Source: CAYIHX01 sp964363305
Lineage (GTDB): Bacteria; Bdellovibrionota; UBA1018
Direction of reading: 5' to 3'
NCBI GenBank assembly: GCA_964363305.1
Contig: CAYIHX010000023.1
Coordinates: forward strand, 1 to 57,975
DNA length: 57,975 bases
This document shows, piece by piece, positions 7,761 to 15,655 of this stretch. The number at the start of each line of letters is the position of its first letter. Within the stretch, counting starts at the first letter, position 1. Below the pieces are notes generated by a model, which saw only the letters and a list, made by a program, of their open reading frames with translations, was not told where the DNA came from and ran no database searches. A program made the position numbers and the translations under genes.

Positions 7761-9470
7761 ATGTCGCGTCAGCTCGCGGAGCTTTTGCTTAAAGAGCGGA
7801 TTATTTCGCCGCAACAATTTCAGGAAGCGGAAGGGGCCACTAAGGGCCAACCGCGGGGATTTCTGCGCTATCTGATCGAGCGCAAGTATGTCGCCGAATT
7901 GAAGTTACTGAGCTTTCTCAGTCAGAAATTCGGGTTGCCGAGCATCAATCTTGCTAAGTTTGAAGTTAGGCCTGAGGTGATCAAGCTGCTCCCAGCCGAG
8001 CTGGCCAAGAAACATCGAATTATCCCGATTCAGGCAAATCAGGGAACCGTGGTATTGGCCACGGCGGATCCGGTCGGCATGGGCTTTGTCGATGAGGTGA
8101 AGTACATCGTCAAAATGAATGCCGAGGTCGTTCTGACTTCCTACGGTGCGATCGATCAGGCGTTGACCAAGTACTACGGTGGTGCTGCCGTGGCATTGCA
8201 GGCGATCGCGAGCTACCAGAAAGAAGCGAAGCGGGAAGAGGCAAAGACCGGCATTGGGATCGAGCTGGTCGAGATGCACGACATCGATCAAGGGTCACCC
8301 GAGGTCGATGCTCCCGTGATCTCCCTAGTCAACGGGCTGCTCAGCGAGTGCGTGCGCAGGATGGCGAGCGATATCCATGTCGAGCCCTATGAGAAGCGGA
8401 TGCGGGTTCGGATGCGCATCGACGGGACTTTGCATGAGATCGCCGAGATTCCCATTGAGATGAAGCGCGCCGTCACCGCCCGCTTTAAGATCATGTCACG
8501 CATGGATATTGGCGAGTCGCGGGTGCCTCAGGACGGACGAATTAAACTGAAGGCCAGTGGTGCTGAAATCGATTTTCGCGTCAATACGCTGCCCGGACTC
8601 TTCGGGGAAAAAGTCGTACTCCGAATGCTCAGCAAGGGCAATTTGCAGCTCGATCTGACCAAGCTGGGTTTCGAGGCGCGGCAGCTCGAAATCTTCAAAA
8701 AAGGGGTCTACTCGCCCAACGGCCTGGTGCTCGTGACAGGGCCTACCGGAAGCGGAAAAACTACGACTCTCTACTCGGCCCTGGCGGAGCTGAATACCGT
8801 CACTGATAATCTTTCCACGGCGGAAGATCCAGTCGAGTATAATCTCGAAGGCATCAATCAGGTCCAGGTGAACAAGGAAGTGGGGTTGACCTTCGCGAGC
8901 GTTCTTCGTTCTTTGCTGCGCCAAGATCCTGACACGATTCTCGTGGGCGAAATCCGCGATTTCGAGACGGCTGAGATCGCCGTGCAGGCGGCGTTGACGG
9001 GGCATCTGGTGCTCTCGACCTTGCATACGAATGATGCCTCGAGCACGATCACTCGGCTGATCAACATGGGGATTGAGCCGTTCCTCGTGGTGGCGTCGTT
9101 GAACACGATCGTCGCCCAGCGCTTGCTTCGGACGGTTTGCCCCAAGTGCAAAGGTGACGCCGGCCTCGCGCCGAATCGTCTGGTCGAGCTGGGCATGGCC
9201 CCCGAGCTTGCGGCTCAGGCTCGTCCGCAGAAGGGGCGCGGCTGCGCGAACTGCAACAATTCTGGCTACAAGGGACGGGTGGCGATCTACGAGGTGCTCG
9301 ACTTCTCGAGCAACCTCAAAGAGATGGTTTTGCGCGGAGACAACGCGATCGAGATTCGGAAACAGGCGGTGAAGGAAGGCATGAAGACTTTGAGGCAATC
9401 GGCTTTGACCAAGGTCGCCGAAGGCCGAACCAGTCTCGAGGAAGCACTCTCGATGACGATGGAGAATTGA
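7761..9470 (+). CDS. pilB: Type IV pilus extension ATPase PilB
   Basis: A 569-residue hexameric ATPase that drives pilin polymerisation at the inner membrane. An N-terminal MshEN/T2SSE_N domain (RQLAELLLKERIISPQQFQEA...) is followed by the secretion-ATPase core with Walker A GPTGSGKTTT near residue 330, the Asp box, Walker B ILVGEIRDFETA and the His box LSTLHTNDA. A tetracysteine zinc site (CPKC near 460 and CANC near 495) marks it as an extension ATPase rather than PilT. It is first in the pilBTC operon; pilT begins 4 nt after its stop. Confidence 0.97.
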   Translation: MSRQLAELLLKERIISPQQFQEAEGATKGQPRGFLRYLIERKYVAELKLLSFLSQKFGLPSINLAKFEVRPEVIKLLPAELAKKHRIIPIQANQGTVVLATADPVGMGFVDEVKYIVKMNAEVVLTSYGAIDQALTKYYGGAAVALQAIASYQKEAKREEAKTGIGIELVEMHDIDQGSPEVDAPVISLVNGLLSECVRRMASDIHVEPYEKRMRVRMRIDGTLHEIAEIPIEMKRAVTARFKIMSRMDIGESRVPQDGRIKLKASGAEIDFRVNTLPGLFGEKVVLRMLSKGNLQLDLTKLGFEARQLEIFKKGVYSPNGLVLVTGPTGSGKTTTLYSALAELNTVTDNLSTAEDPVEYNLEGINQVQVNKEVGLTFASVLRSLLRQDPDTILVGEIRDFETAEIAVQAALTGHLVLSTLHTNDASSTITRLINMGIEPFLVVASLNTIVAQRLLRTVCPKCKGDAGLAPNRLVELGMAPELAAQARPQKGRGCANCNNSGYKGRVAIYEVLDFSSNLKEMVLRGDNAIEIRKQAVKEGMKTLRQSALTKVAEGRTSLEEALSMTMEN

Positions 9471-9474
9471 GACG

Positions 9475-10560
9475 ATGGCATTGAAAGTCACGTTGCAGGC
9501 GCTTTTGAAGACCATGGTGGATCAAGACGCTTCCGATCTTCACATCGCAGTGGGAGCTCCACCCGAGTTTCGCATCGGTGGTCGAATGGTGCGAGTGAAG
9601 ATGGATCCCCTTGCCCCGCAGGATGCAAAGGATTTGAGCTACTCCGTTCTGACCGATTCCCAGAAGGGCGAATTCGAGAAGGGGCTAGAACTCGATTTCT
9701 CTTTCGGCATCAAAGACCTCGCCCGTTTTCGTGGAAATCTTTTCTATCAGCGGGGCAACGTGGGCGCTGTGTTTCGGAGAATTCCTCTCGCGATCCCCGA
9801 TTTCGACGCGATGAAGTTACCTCCGGTTCTGAAGAAAATTATCAAGCGGCCGAATGGTCTGATTCTGGTGACCGGGCCGACCGGCAGCGGGAAGACGACG
9901 ACGCTCGCCGCCCTCCTGGATGTGGTGAACCGGGAAGAGTTTGGCCACCTGATGACCTTGGAGGACCCGATCGAGTTCGTGCATCCCCACAAGAATTGCG
10001 TGGTGAATCAGCGAGAGGTTGGCACGGACACCAAAACTTTCGGCGCGGCACTGAAAAGAGTGCTGCGGCAGGATCCTGATTTCATTCTCGTGGGAGAGCT
10101 GCGGGATTCAGAGACGATCGAGATGGCGTTGACGCTCGCGGAGACCGGTCATCTCGTGTTCGGCACGCTTCATACCAATAGCGCTGTCCAGTCCATTAAC
10201 CGCATCATCAACTCTTTTCCGCCTCATCAGCAGGCGCAAATTCGGCAGGTTCTTTCCTTCACGTTGCAGGGGGTCTGTTCGCAGATGTTGATCCCCAAGA
10301 GCAATGGCCCCGGACGGGTGATGGCCTGCGAGATCATGATTCCCACCAACGCGATTCGAAATCTGATCCGGGAAGATAAGATTCATCAAATCTATTCTTC
10401 GATGCAGACCGGGCAAGATGTGAGCGAGATGCAGACGATGAATCAGTCCCTGGCGGGCTGGGTGCGGCAGGGCGTGCTCACGAAAGCGGATGCCATGGAG
10501 TATTCGCCGGTGCCGGATGAGCTCGTCAAGATGGTGGGCGCCGTGCCGGAGAAACGCTGA
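9475..10560 (+). CDS. pilT: Type IV pilus retraction ATPase PilT
   Basis: A 361-residue cytoplasmic ATPase that powers pilus retraction and hence twitching or gliding. It shows the PilT start pattern (LLKTMVDQDASDLHI), Walker A GPTGSGKTTT near 136, Walker B ILVGELRDSET, the His box FGTLHTNSA and the PilT-specific AIRNLIRE motif near residue 293. It lacks the tetracysteine insert of PilB. Its TGA overlaps the pilC ATG (TGATG), so translation is coupled. Confidence 0.97.
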   Translation: MALKVTLQALLKTMVDQDASDLHIAVGAPPEFRIGGRMVRVKMDPLAPQDAKDLSYSVLTDSQKGEFEKGLELDFSFGIKDLARFRGNLFYQRGNVGAVFRRIPLAIPDFDAMKLPPVLKKIIKRPNGLILVTGPTGSGKTTTLAALLDVVNREEFGHLMTLEDPIEFVHPHKNCVVNQREVGTDTKTFGAALKRVLRQDPDFILVGELRDSETIEMALTLAETGHLVFGTLHTNSAVQSINRIINSFPPHQQAQIRQVLSFTLQGVCSQMLIPKSNGPGRVMACEIMIPTNAIRNLIREDKIHQIYSSMQTGQDVSEMQTMNQSLAGWVRQGVLTKADAMEYSPVPDELVKMVGAVPEKR

Positions 10561-11804
10561 TGCCGGAGTATCGTTACGAGGGCGTTGATCGGGGTGGAAA
10601 GAAGGTCTCCGGCGCATTGAATGCCGGGAGCGAGGGCGAGCTGCGCATGAGCTTGCGCTCGCAGGGCGTGCGTCCGACCCGCATTTCCTCCGCCGGTGGA
10701 GGCGAGACGCAGGCACGAGAGCAGTCGAGCCGAACGACGAGAGCCCCAGCCGGAGCGAGTGGGATGAGTTTCAAGGTCATTGAGCTCGTGGCCTTTACTC
10801 GGCAGCTTCAGGTTCTGATCGGCTCGGGAGTTCCGCTGGTTCAGTCGCTCGGAATTTTGAGCGAGCAGGCCAGTATCCCCGTGGTGAAAAAAGTAGCGGC
10901 GGCCCTGCGGGATCGGGTGTCCACGGGGGCGTATTTTTGGGAGTCACTGAGTCTTTTTCCTCGGGTTTTTCCGAAACTGTACGTTTCGCTCATTCGGGCA
11001 GGTGAATCGTCGGGATCGATCGATCAGATGCTCAAGCGTTTGACTCGCTATCTCGAGGATACCGATCGACTCATCAAGATGATCAAGGGGGCGATGTTTT
11101 ACCCGGTGATGGTGGTCTCGATCGGCGTGGGGGTGATGGCCGCGCTCCTCATCTTCGTGATTCCGAAATTCGAAGAGCTTCTGACCGGCAGCGGCCAGGC
11201 GCTTCCTGCTCCAACGAAGTTCGTCATCGATGCCTCACATGGATTGGTGAATAACATCGGGTGGATCGTTGGGGGCCTGACCGTCGGCGGGTTTCTCTTT
11301 CTTCAGTTCGTTCGAACCGAGCAGGGCCGAGGAGTGATCGATCGCATCGCCTTCCGGCTGCCTTTCTTCGGGGGGCTGGTTCAAAAGGGCGGCATCGCCC
11401 GATTTTCGCGGACTCTTCAGACGCTGCTCGCGTCGGGCGTGAATCTCGTCGATGCGATCGATATCTGCCGCGCCACGATCGGGAACGTGGTGATGGAAGA
11501 CTCGGTCAAGAGCATTCGCACCGAAATTGAGACGGGGAAGACTCTGGGGGCCGTCATCGATAAGCTTCCTGTTTTTCCGAAGATGGCGGTCCAGATGATC
11601 TCGGTCGGAGAATCGACCGGTAATCTGGATAAGATGCTGGAAAAGGTGGCGGATTATTACGAGGCCGAGGTGGAAGTGATGGTTTCTGGGATCTCGAAAA
11701 TGATTGAGCCGCTGATTCTCGTGTTTCTGGGCGGTGCGGTCGGCGGAATGTTGATTGCGATGTACCTGCCGATTTTCAAACTAGCCGGTGGAGCAGGAGA
11801 TTGA
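10560..11804 (+). CDS. pilC: Type IV pilus inner-membrane platform protein PilC
   Basis: A 414-residue GspF-type platform protein that couples PilB and PilT to the growing pilus. It has two T2SSF repeats (FTRQLQVLIGSGVPLVQSLGIL and FSRTLQTLLASGVNLVDAIDI), each followed by membrane helices (VMVVSIGVGVMAALLIFVIPKF; the C-terminal LILVFLGGAVGGMLIAMYLPIF). The N-terminal YRYEGVDRGGKKVSG strand is typical. It overlaps pilT by one base and abuts the next gene with no gap. Confidence 0.97.
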   Translation: MPEYRYEGVDRGGKKVSGALNAGSEGELRMSLRSQGVRPTRISSAGGGETQAREQSSRTTRAPAGASGMSFKVIELVAFTRQLQVLIGSGVPLVQSLGILSEQASIPVVKKVAAALRDRVSTGAYFWESLSLFPRVFPKLYVSLIRAGESSGSIDQMLKRLTRYLEDTDRLIKMIKGAMFYPVMVVSIGVGVMAALLIFVIPKFEELLTGSGQALPAPTKFVIDASHGLVNNIGWIVGGLTVGGFLFLQFVRTEQGRGVIDRIAFRLPFFGGLVQKGGIARFSRTLQTLLASGVNLVDAIDICRATIGNVVMEDSVKSIRTEIETGKTLGAVIDKLPVFPKMAVQMISVGESTGNLDKMLEKVADYYEAEVEVMVSGISKMIEPLILVFLGGAVGGMLIAMYLPIFKLAGGAGD

Positions 11805-12851
11805 ATGAAATCACGAATCATCTTAGGTGAATCGAAAGCCATCCAAGACCTGCTGAAGATGATCGAGAAGGTGGCTAGCTCGAAGACCAATATTCTGGTG
11901 ATCGGCGAGAGCGGGACGGGAAAGGAGCTGGTCGCCCGCATGATCCATGACATCGGGCCTCTGAAGACCAAGCCCTTTATCCCTGTGAACTGCGGGGCCA
12001 TCCCGGAGACGCTTATTGAAAGCGAGATGTTTGGTCACAAGCGAGGCAGCTTCACCGGGGCGGTCGTCGATAAGATGGGCCTTTTCGAAGCGGCTGCGGG
12101 CGGCACGCTTTTTTTAGACGAGATTGGCGAGCTCCCTTTGAACATGCAGGTGAAGATGCTGCGGGCACTTCAGGATCGAACCATTCGTAAAGTGGGCGGC
12201 AACGACGATATCAAGGTCGATGTTCGCATCATCGCGGCTACGAATCGGGACCTCGAGGCAGCCGTGAAAAAAGGGACGTTTCGTGAAGATCTCTACTACC
12301 GCCTCAACGTCATTTTGATCAAGACGCCGTCTTTGCGCGAGCGCTCCGGAGATGTCGAGCTTTTGTCGACGGCGTTTTTGAAGCGGTACGCGGAGAAGCA
12401 GAACAAGCCGGTGTCGAGTTTCGCGCCGGAAGCCCTCGAGGCGCTGAAGCGGTACAGTTGGCCCGGCAATGTTCGAGAGCTCGAGAATGTCGTCGAGCGG
12501 GCCGTGACTTTGGAGACTGGTCAGCTGGTCAGTTTCGCGTCGTTGCCTTTGGCAATTCGCGAAGCTTCGCAGCAGGCGGCTTCGGTGGGGAAGGCGACTT
12601 CTTCCACGGGGGGCGTGACTTCGGGGGCGGGGTTTCTGCAGATCCCGGCGCCTGATTTTTCCAAGGGCCCGGTCGACCTCGATACGATTTTGGGAAAGGT
12701 GGAGCGGGTTTATCTCGAGGCGGCCTTGGCGCATACCCAGGGGGTTCGGAAGACGGCGGCTGATTTGCTGGGCATCACGTTTCGGAGCATTCGGTACCGG
12801 CTCAAGAAGCTGGGCGTGGTGGGCGAAGAGGGTGGACCCGATTCTGAGTAA
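11805..12851 (+). CDS. Sigma54-dependent activator lacking a receiver domain (PilR position)
   Basis: A 348-residue protein that starts directly with the AAA+ domain (Walker A GESGTGKE near residue 33, RGSFTGA near 80 in place of GAFTGA, Walker B GGTLFLDEIGELP) and ends with a Fis-type helix-turn-helix (RKTAADLLGITFRSIRYRLKKLG). There is no phosphoacceptor domain and no partner kinase. In Myxococcus the kinase/regulator pair pilS-pilR occupies this place between pilC and pilA, so this gene is likely the pilus regulator, constitutively active or controlled by another protein. The ATG follows the pilC stop directly and the upstream GGAGCAGGAGA supplies a ribosome site. No canonical GG-N10-GC sigma54 promoter was found upstream of pilA, so its target is open. 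Confidence 0.9.
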   Translation: MKSRIILGESKAIQDLLKMIEKVASSKTNILVIGESGTGKELVARMIHDIGPLKTKPFIPVNCGAIPETLIESEMFGHKRGSFTGAVVDKMGLFEAAAGGTLFLDEIGELPLNMQVKMLRALQDRTIRKVGGNDDIKVDVRIIAATNRDLEAAVKKGTFREDLYYRLNVILIKTPSLRERSGDVELLSTAFLKRYAEKQNKPVSSFAPEALEALKRYSWPGNVRELENVVERAVTLETGQLVSFASLPLAIREASQQAASVGKATSSTGGVTSGAGFLQIPAPDFSKGPVDLDTILGKVERVYLEAALAHTQGVRKTAADLLGITFRSIRYRLKKLGVVGEEGGPDSE

Positions 12852-12907
12852 TTTTACCATGAGGCGAAATTACTAGGGTGTATTTTTGCCTCATGGTAAA
12901 ATTACTC
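12846..12907. repeat. 62-nt near-perfect palindrome overlapping the activator stop codon
   Basis: The outer 20 bases of each arm (12846-12865 and 12888-12907) are exactly complementary, with core ACCATGAGGC / GCCTCATGGT. The inner 8 bases continue pairing with about two mismatches, leaving a loop of about 6 nt. It ends 2 nt before the ATG of the following ATPase gene. It has no U tract typical of a terminator. Possible roles are an operator or cruciform for the ATPase gene, or the end of a mobile insertion. Confidence 0.75.
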
Positions 12908-12909
12908 CT

Positions 12910-14019
12910 ATGGAGCGCTAGGTCTCGAATCAGCTCAAGAAGGACCTTGGCGAGAAGATGGTCTTTCTTGCGGGGCCGCGGCAGGTGGGCAAAACAACGA
13001 TTGCCCGGGAGCTAGTCGGCCAGGGAGGAACCTATCTCAACTGGGACGTCGATGAAGATCGTTCGGCGATTTTGAAGAAACAGTACGCCAGGAATGATCT
13101 CGTGGTTTTTGATGAGATCCATAAGTTCTCTCGTTGGCGAAACTATCTCAAAGGGGTCTACGATTCCGCGCCCCAGGGGCTGAAAATTCTCGTGACGGGG
13201 AGCGCTCGTCTAGACCTCTATCGCAAGGGGGGTGACTCGCTTCAGGGGCGGTATCATTTTCTTCGGATGTACCCGTTGACCGTTGCCGAGCTGGGCATTC
13301 AGAATCGGTCGGATTTTCATACCCTCCTGAGTTTAGGCGGTTTTCCGGAGCCGTACCTGAAGCAGGATAAGGCGTCGGCGGATCGGTGGTCGAGTCAGTA
13401 TTTGGCACGAGTGGCTCGCGATGAGATTCAGACCTTGGAGAAGGTACAGGATGTCGCTCTTCTGGAGCTTCTGGCCTATCGCCTGCCTGATTTGGTCGGT
13501 TCACCGATCTCGGTGAATGCGCTTCGCGAAGATCTTCAGGTGGCGCATAAGTCGGTAGTGCGTTGGTTGGAGATCTTTGAGCGGTTGTACGTGCAGTTCC
13601 CAGTTCTGCCGTTTGGGTCGCCAAAAATCAAAGCCGTGAAAAAGGAGCGGAAGCTCTATCTTTTCGACTGGAATTCTATTGTCGAGTCGGGCCCGCGCTT
13701 TGAGAATCTCGTGGCGGTTCACCTCTTGAAGTGGTGCCGTTGGCGGCAGGATAGCGCGGGCTCGCGAGTCGATTTGAAATTCATGCGGTGGTTGGATGGC
13801 AGCGAGATCGATTTCGTCATCACGGAGCGGGGCGTGCCGACTTTGGCGATCGAGTGCAAATGGCAGGATACGTCGGTGCACAAGCCCTTGCTGGCTTTCA
13901 AACGGAAGTTCCCGAAGTGCCGAGTGGTTCAAGTCGCCGCCGATTCCGAGAAGGAGTTCGTCACCACGGAGGGCATCGAGGTTATACCGGCTTGGAAGCT
14001 TTTGAAGGAGTGGGTTTGA
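12910..14019 (+). pseudogene. DUF4143-type AAA ATPase with amber codon at position 4
   Basis: The family usually begins M..RYL...L...L.EK. Here the frame from ATG 12910 reads MER-TAG-VSNQLKKDLGEKMVFLAGPRQVGKTT, with an in-frame TAG at 12919-12921. No ATG, GTG or TTG occurs again until ATG 12958, which would give a 353-residue protein that lacks the first helix but keeps Walker A GPRQVGKT. Also seen are Walker B LVVFDEIHK, the sensor LVTGSARLD and a C-terminal endonuclease-like DUF4143 region (FENLVAVHLL, SEIDFVI, LAIECKW). These ATPases are common accessory genes of unclear function. It could be a truncated but functional gene, a nonsense mutant or a sequencing error. Its stop forms part of the palindrome at 14017. 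Confidence 0.75.
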
Positions 14020-14029
14020 CAACCTGTCA
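14017..14029. promoter_or_regulatory. TGACA-N3-TGTCA palindrome before the toxin-antitoxin remnant
   Basis: TGACAACCTGTCA, extended by one base pair to TTGACA...TGTCAA, begins on the stop codon of the ATPase gene. It sits where an autorepression operator of a Phd-type antitoxin operon would be expected. The identical architecture is present upstream of glnN and pilA. Confidence 0.45.
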
Positions 14030-14050
14030 AGATGGTCTAGTTTTGTTACA

Positions 14051-14351
14051 GCGGGTGCTAAAAAATCTCGGTACAACATCTATGAGGCCAAGACCAAGCT
14101 GTCACAGATCGTGGAGCAGGCTCAATCGGGGCAGGAAGTTGGTTTGATGAACCGCGGGGTACCGGTGGCCCGTGTGATTCCTTATGTAGATGACGGCCGA
14201 AGTCGGTTAAAGCACTTTTTTCTCAGCCCTCGAAACGGATTTGTGCGCGGAGGGGTTGGCGTTGGACGTGGAATCGATCGCGGCGGCGGGTATTCCGATG
14301 GTCTCGGGAGATCGGGCGTTCGACGCATACCAGGTGAAGCGGATCTGGTGA
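14051..14351 (+). pseudogene. Collapsed toxin-antitoxin module: Phd/YefM-like antitoxin head joined to VapC-like toxin tail
   Basis: One frame reads KKSRYNIYEAKTKLSQIV then QAQSGQEVGLMNRGVPVARVIPY, the core of a Phd/YefM antitoxin, but it has no start codon. Inserting one A in the six-A run at 14060-14065 would put a GTG at 14055 in frame. From about 14220 another frame (stop 14349-14351) reads LALDVESIAAAGIPMVSGDRAFDAYQVKRIW, the C-terminus of a PIN-domain VapC toxin with its GDRAF motif. The middle of the toxin, including the N-terminal catalytic Asp, is absent. An internal deletion therefore seems to have fused the two genes. The remnant is unlikely to be active as a toxin. Confidence 0.7.
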
Positions 14352-14360
14352 GGTCATGAC

Positions 14361-14373
14361 TGACACGGTGTCA
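14361..14373. promoter_or_regulatory. TGACA-N3-TGTCA palindrome upstream of pilA
   Basis: TGACACGGTGTCA lies 77 nt before the pilA start codon, just upstream of the candidate -35 element. It has the same half-sites and spacing as the palindromes at 816 and 14017. It is either a regulatory site for pilA or a leftover operator of the neighbouring toxin-antitoxin remnant. Confidence 0.4.
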
Positions 14374-14384
14374 TAATTCTGGCG

Positions 14385-14412
14385 TTGCGCCGCCCATGAA
14401 AACGCGTAGACT
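14385..14412 (+). promoter_or_regulatory. Candidate pilA promoter
   Basis: TTGCGC (14385-14390), a 16-nt spacer and TAGACT (14407-14412) would start transcription about 30 nt before the pilA ATG. The match to sigma70 consensus is modest. A sigma54 GG/GC pair nearby is off by one base in spacing. Confidence 0.3.
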
Positions 14413-14450
14413 TTTAGGTAAGAAACAATTTTTTGGGGATAAAAACACAT

Positions 14451-15125
14451 ATGAAGAAGCACTTGAGCGCTCTGAAGGAGCAAGGTTTTACGCTGGTCGA
14501 GCTGATGATCGTTGTGGCGATCATCGGTATCCTCGCAGCGATCGCGATTCCGAATTACCAGACGTATCAGGCGAAAGCTCGGCAGACAGAAGCGAAGCTG
14601 GGTCTGTCGGGGGTCTACACGTCTCTTCAGGCATTTCAGACGGAAAAAAATTCCTATACCGGATGTTTGCAGGGAGCGGGATATCTGCCAGATGCGATGG
14701 GCATGAGATATTATTTCACCGGATTTCATTCGGCTGCGGTTGGTGCAACCTGTGGGCCGCAAGGGGGGTTGGCGTGCGCCAACATTGACTGGCAGGTGGG
14801 CGGGGTGGGCTTGAATACCCCGTGTGGTGTTACCACCGTAAACGATGATTTATTCGGGAATAATAATTTTCTGGCGGGGCCGATGGCTTCCGGTGCTAAC
14901 TTTCCAGCGAATTTTGCGGTTAGTGTAGCGGCTGCGGGGGGTATCCCTGCTGGCACGACTGCCACAATTCTAAACCAGCCGGCAATTTTGACCCCGGCAG
15001 TCCCTGCGGTTTCCCAAGTTGGGTTTACGGCGACGGCCGTAGGTTCGATTTCTAATGCGGCGAGGTTAGATGTTTGGTCGATTAATCAAAATAAGAGTCT
15101 CGGGAATAACCAGGCTGGTTTTTAA
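14451..15125 (+). CDS. pilA: Type IV major pilin precursor PilA
   Basis: A 224-residue prepilin. The short leader MKKHLSALKEQG is cut by PilD between Gly12 and Phe13, and the mature protein starts FTLVELMIVVAIIGILAAIA with the conserved Glu5. The helix continues through IPNYQTYQAKARQTEA. The globular domain is Gly/Ala-rich with four cysteines (in TGCLQ, ATCGP, LACAN and NTPCG), enough for two disulfides. The ATG at 14451 is chosen because it gives the class-III signal and follows GGGGAT with 10-nt spacing. A strong terminator follows, so pilA is probably a separate, highly expressed transcript. Its position after the activator matches Myxococcus pil order, but accessory genes lie on both sides. 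Confidence 0.96.
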   Translation: MKKHLSALKEQGFTLVELMIVVAIIGILAAIAIPNYQTYQAKARQTEAKLGLSGVYTSLQAFQTEKNSYTGCLQGAGYLPDAMGMRYYFTGFHSAAVGATCGPQGGLACANIDWQVGGVGLNTPCGVTTVNDDLFGNNNFLAGPMASGANFPANFAVSVAAAGGIPAGTTATILNQPAILTPAVPAVSQVGFTATAVGSISNAARLDVWSINQNKSLGNNQAGF

Positions 15126-15133
15126 TTTCATTT

Positions 15134-15169
15134 AAAAAAGCCCCCTCTCAAAAGAGAGGGGGCTTTTTT
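15134..15169 (+). terminator. Strong rho-independent terminator after pilA
   Basis: GCCCCCTCTC pairs with GAGAGGGGGC around AAAA and is flanked by six As and six Ts. It begins 8 nt after the pilA stop and could work in both directions, also serving the convergent antitoxin gene. Confidence 0.92.
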
Positions 15170-15283
15170 GCGCCTTGCGCTTGAAATTCAGGTTGCTAAA
15201 AACTCCGGAACCGCTCTTTTCATATAGCCGTCGAACAGCGGGACGGTGAAGTTCGTGTCGCCGTGTGAGGGGCTGGATGGTTC

Positions 15284-15655
15284 TTAGAGGAAAACGCGAT
15301 AGTCAGTATCAAATACCTTCGAGAGCCTCTCGGCCATTTTCTTTCCGATTGGGCGCTTGCCATTCTCAATTTGAGAGATATCCGTCTGGGGAACGCCCAC
15401 CTTTTCAGCCAGTTCCACCTGCGTTAGTCCCTCCCGCGCGCGCAAACCGCGGAGAACGCTACCTGGCCTACCGTACTTCTTATGTAGATCCTTGAATACT
15501 TCTTCAGCCGGAACCAGCTCGTCAGACGCCAGCTCCCGAACGAGTTTGAGAACAGCTCTCGCTCTCCCTCGAGGCAAGCGAAAACTTCCACCCGACTCGA
15601 ACGTGATGACTTCCGACTGATCGTTAGTACGGAGCTTTTTCATGGGTGCCGACAT
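15284..15655 (-). CDS. HigA-type antitoxin with XRE helix-turn-helix
   Basis: A 123-residue protein with a C-terminal Cro/C1-type helix-turn-helix (LRAREGLTQVELAEKVGVPQTDISQIENGKRPIGKKMAERL) and an N-terminal basic, toxin-facing part. The start at 15655 (MSAPMKKLR) follows GGAGG with 7-nt spacing and overlaps the toxin gene by 32 nt; a later Met at 15643 is possible. The antitoxin follows the toxin gene, the HigBA order. It should neutralise the toxin and repress the operon. Confidence 0.88.
   Translation of the reverse strand: MSAPMKKLRTNDQSEVITFESGGSFRLPRGRARAVLKLVRELASDELVPAEEVFKDLHKKYGRPGSVLRGLRAREGLTQVELAEKVGVPQTDISQIENGKRPIGKKMAERLSKVFDTDYRVFL

Noticed and set aside
8496..9515. Long minus-strand open frame opposite pilB
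   Set aside because: It mirrors the pilB coding frame, has no start context or recognisable domain, and other long antisense frames (for example 26310-27230 and 29793-30710) behave the same way in this GC-rich DNA.
14380..14394. Possible sigma54 promoter upstream of pilA (GG and GC near the right distance)
   Set aside because: The GG and GC elements are 9 rather than 10 bases apart and the flanking TGGCAC/TTGC consensus is missing.
15188..15270. Minus-strand stretch reading HGDTNFTVPLFDGYMKRAVPEFL before a stop, like the end of a gene
   Set aside because: Only about 27 codons look protein-like, no family is recognised and no start or upstream part is present. It may be a gene remnant but cannot be supported.
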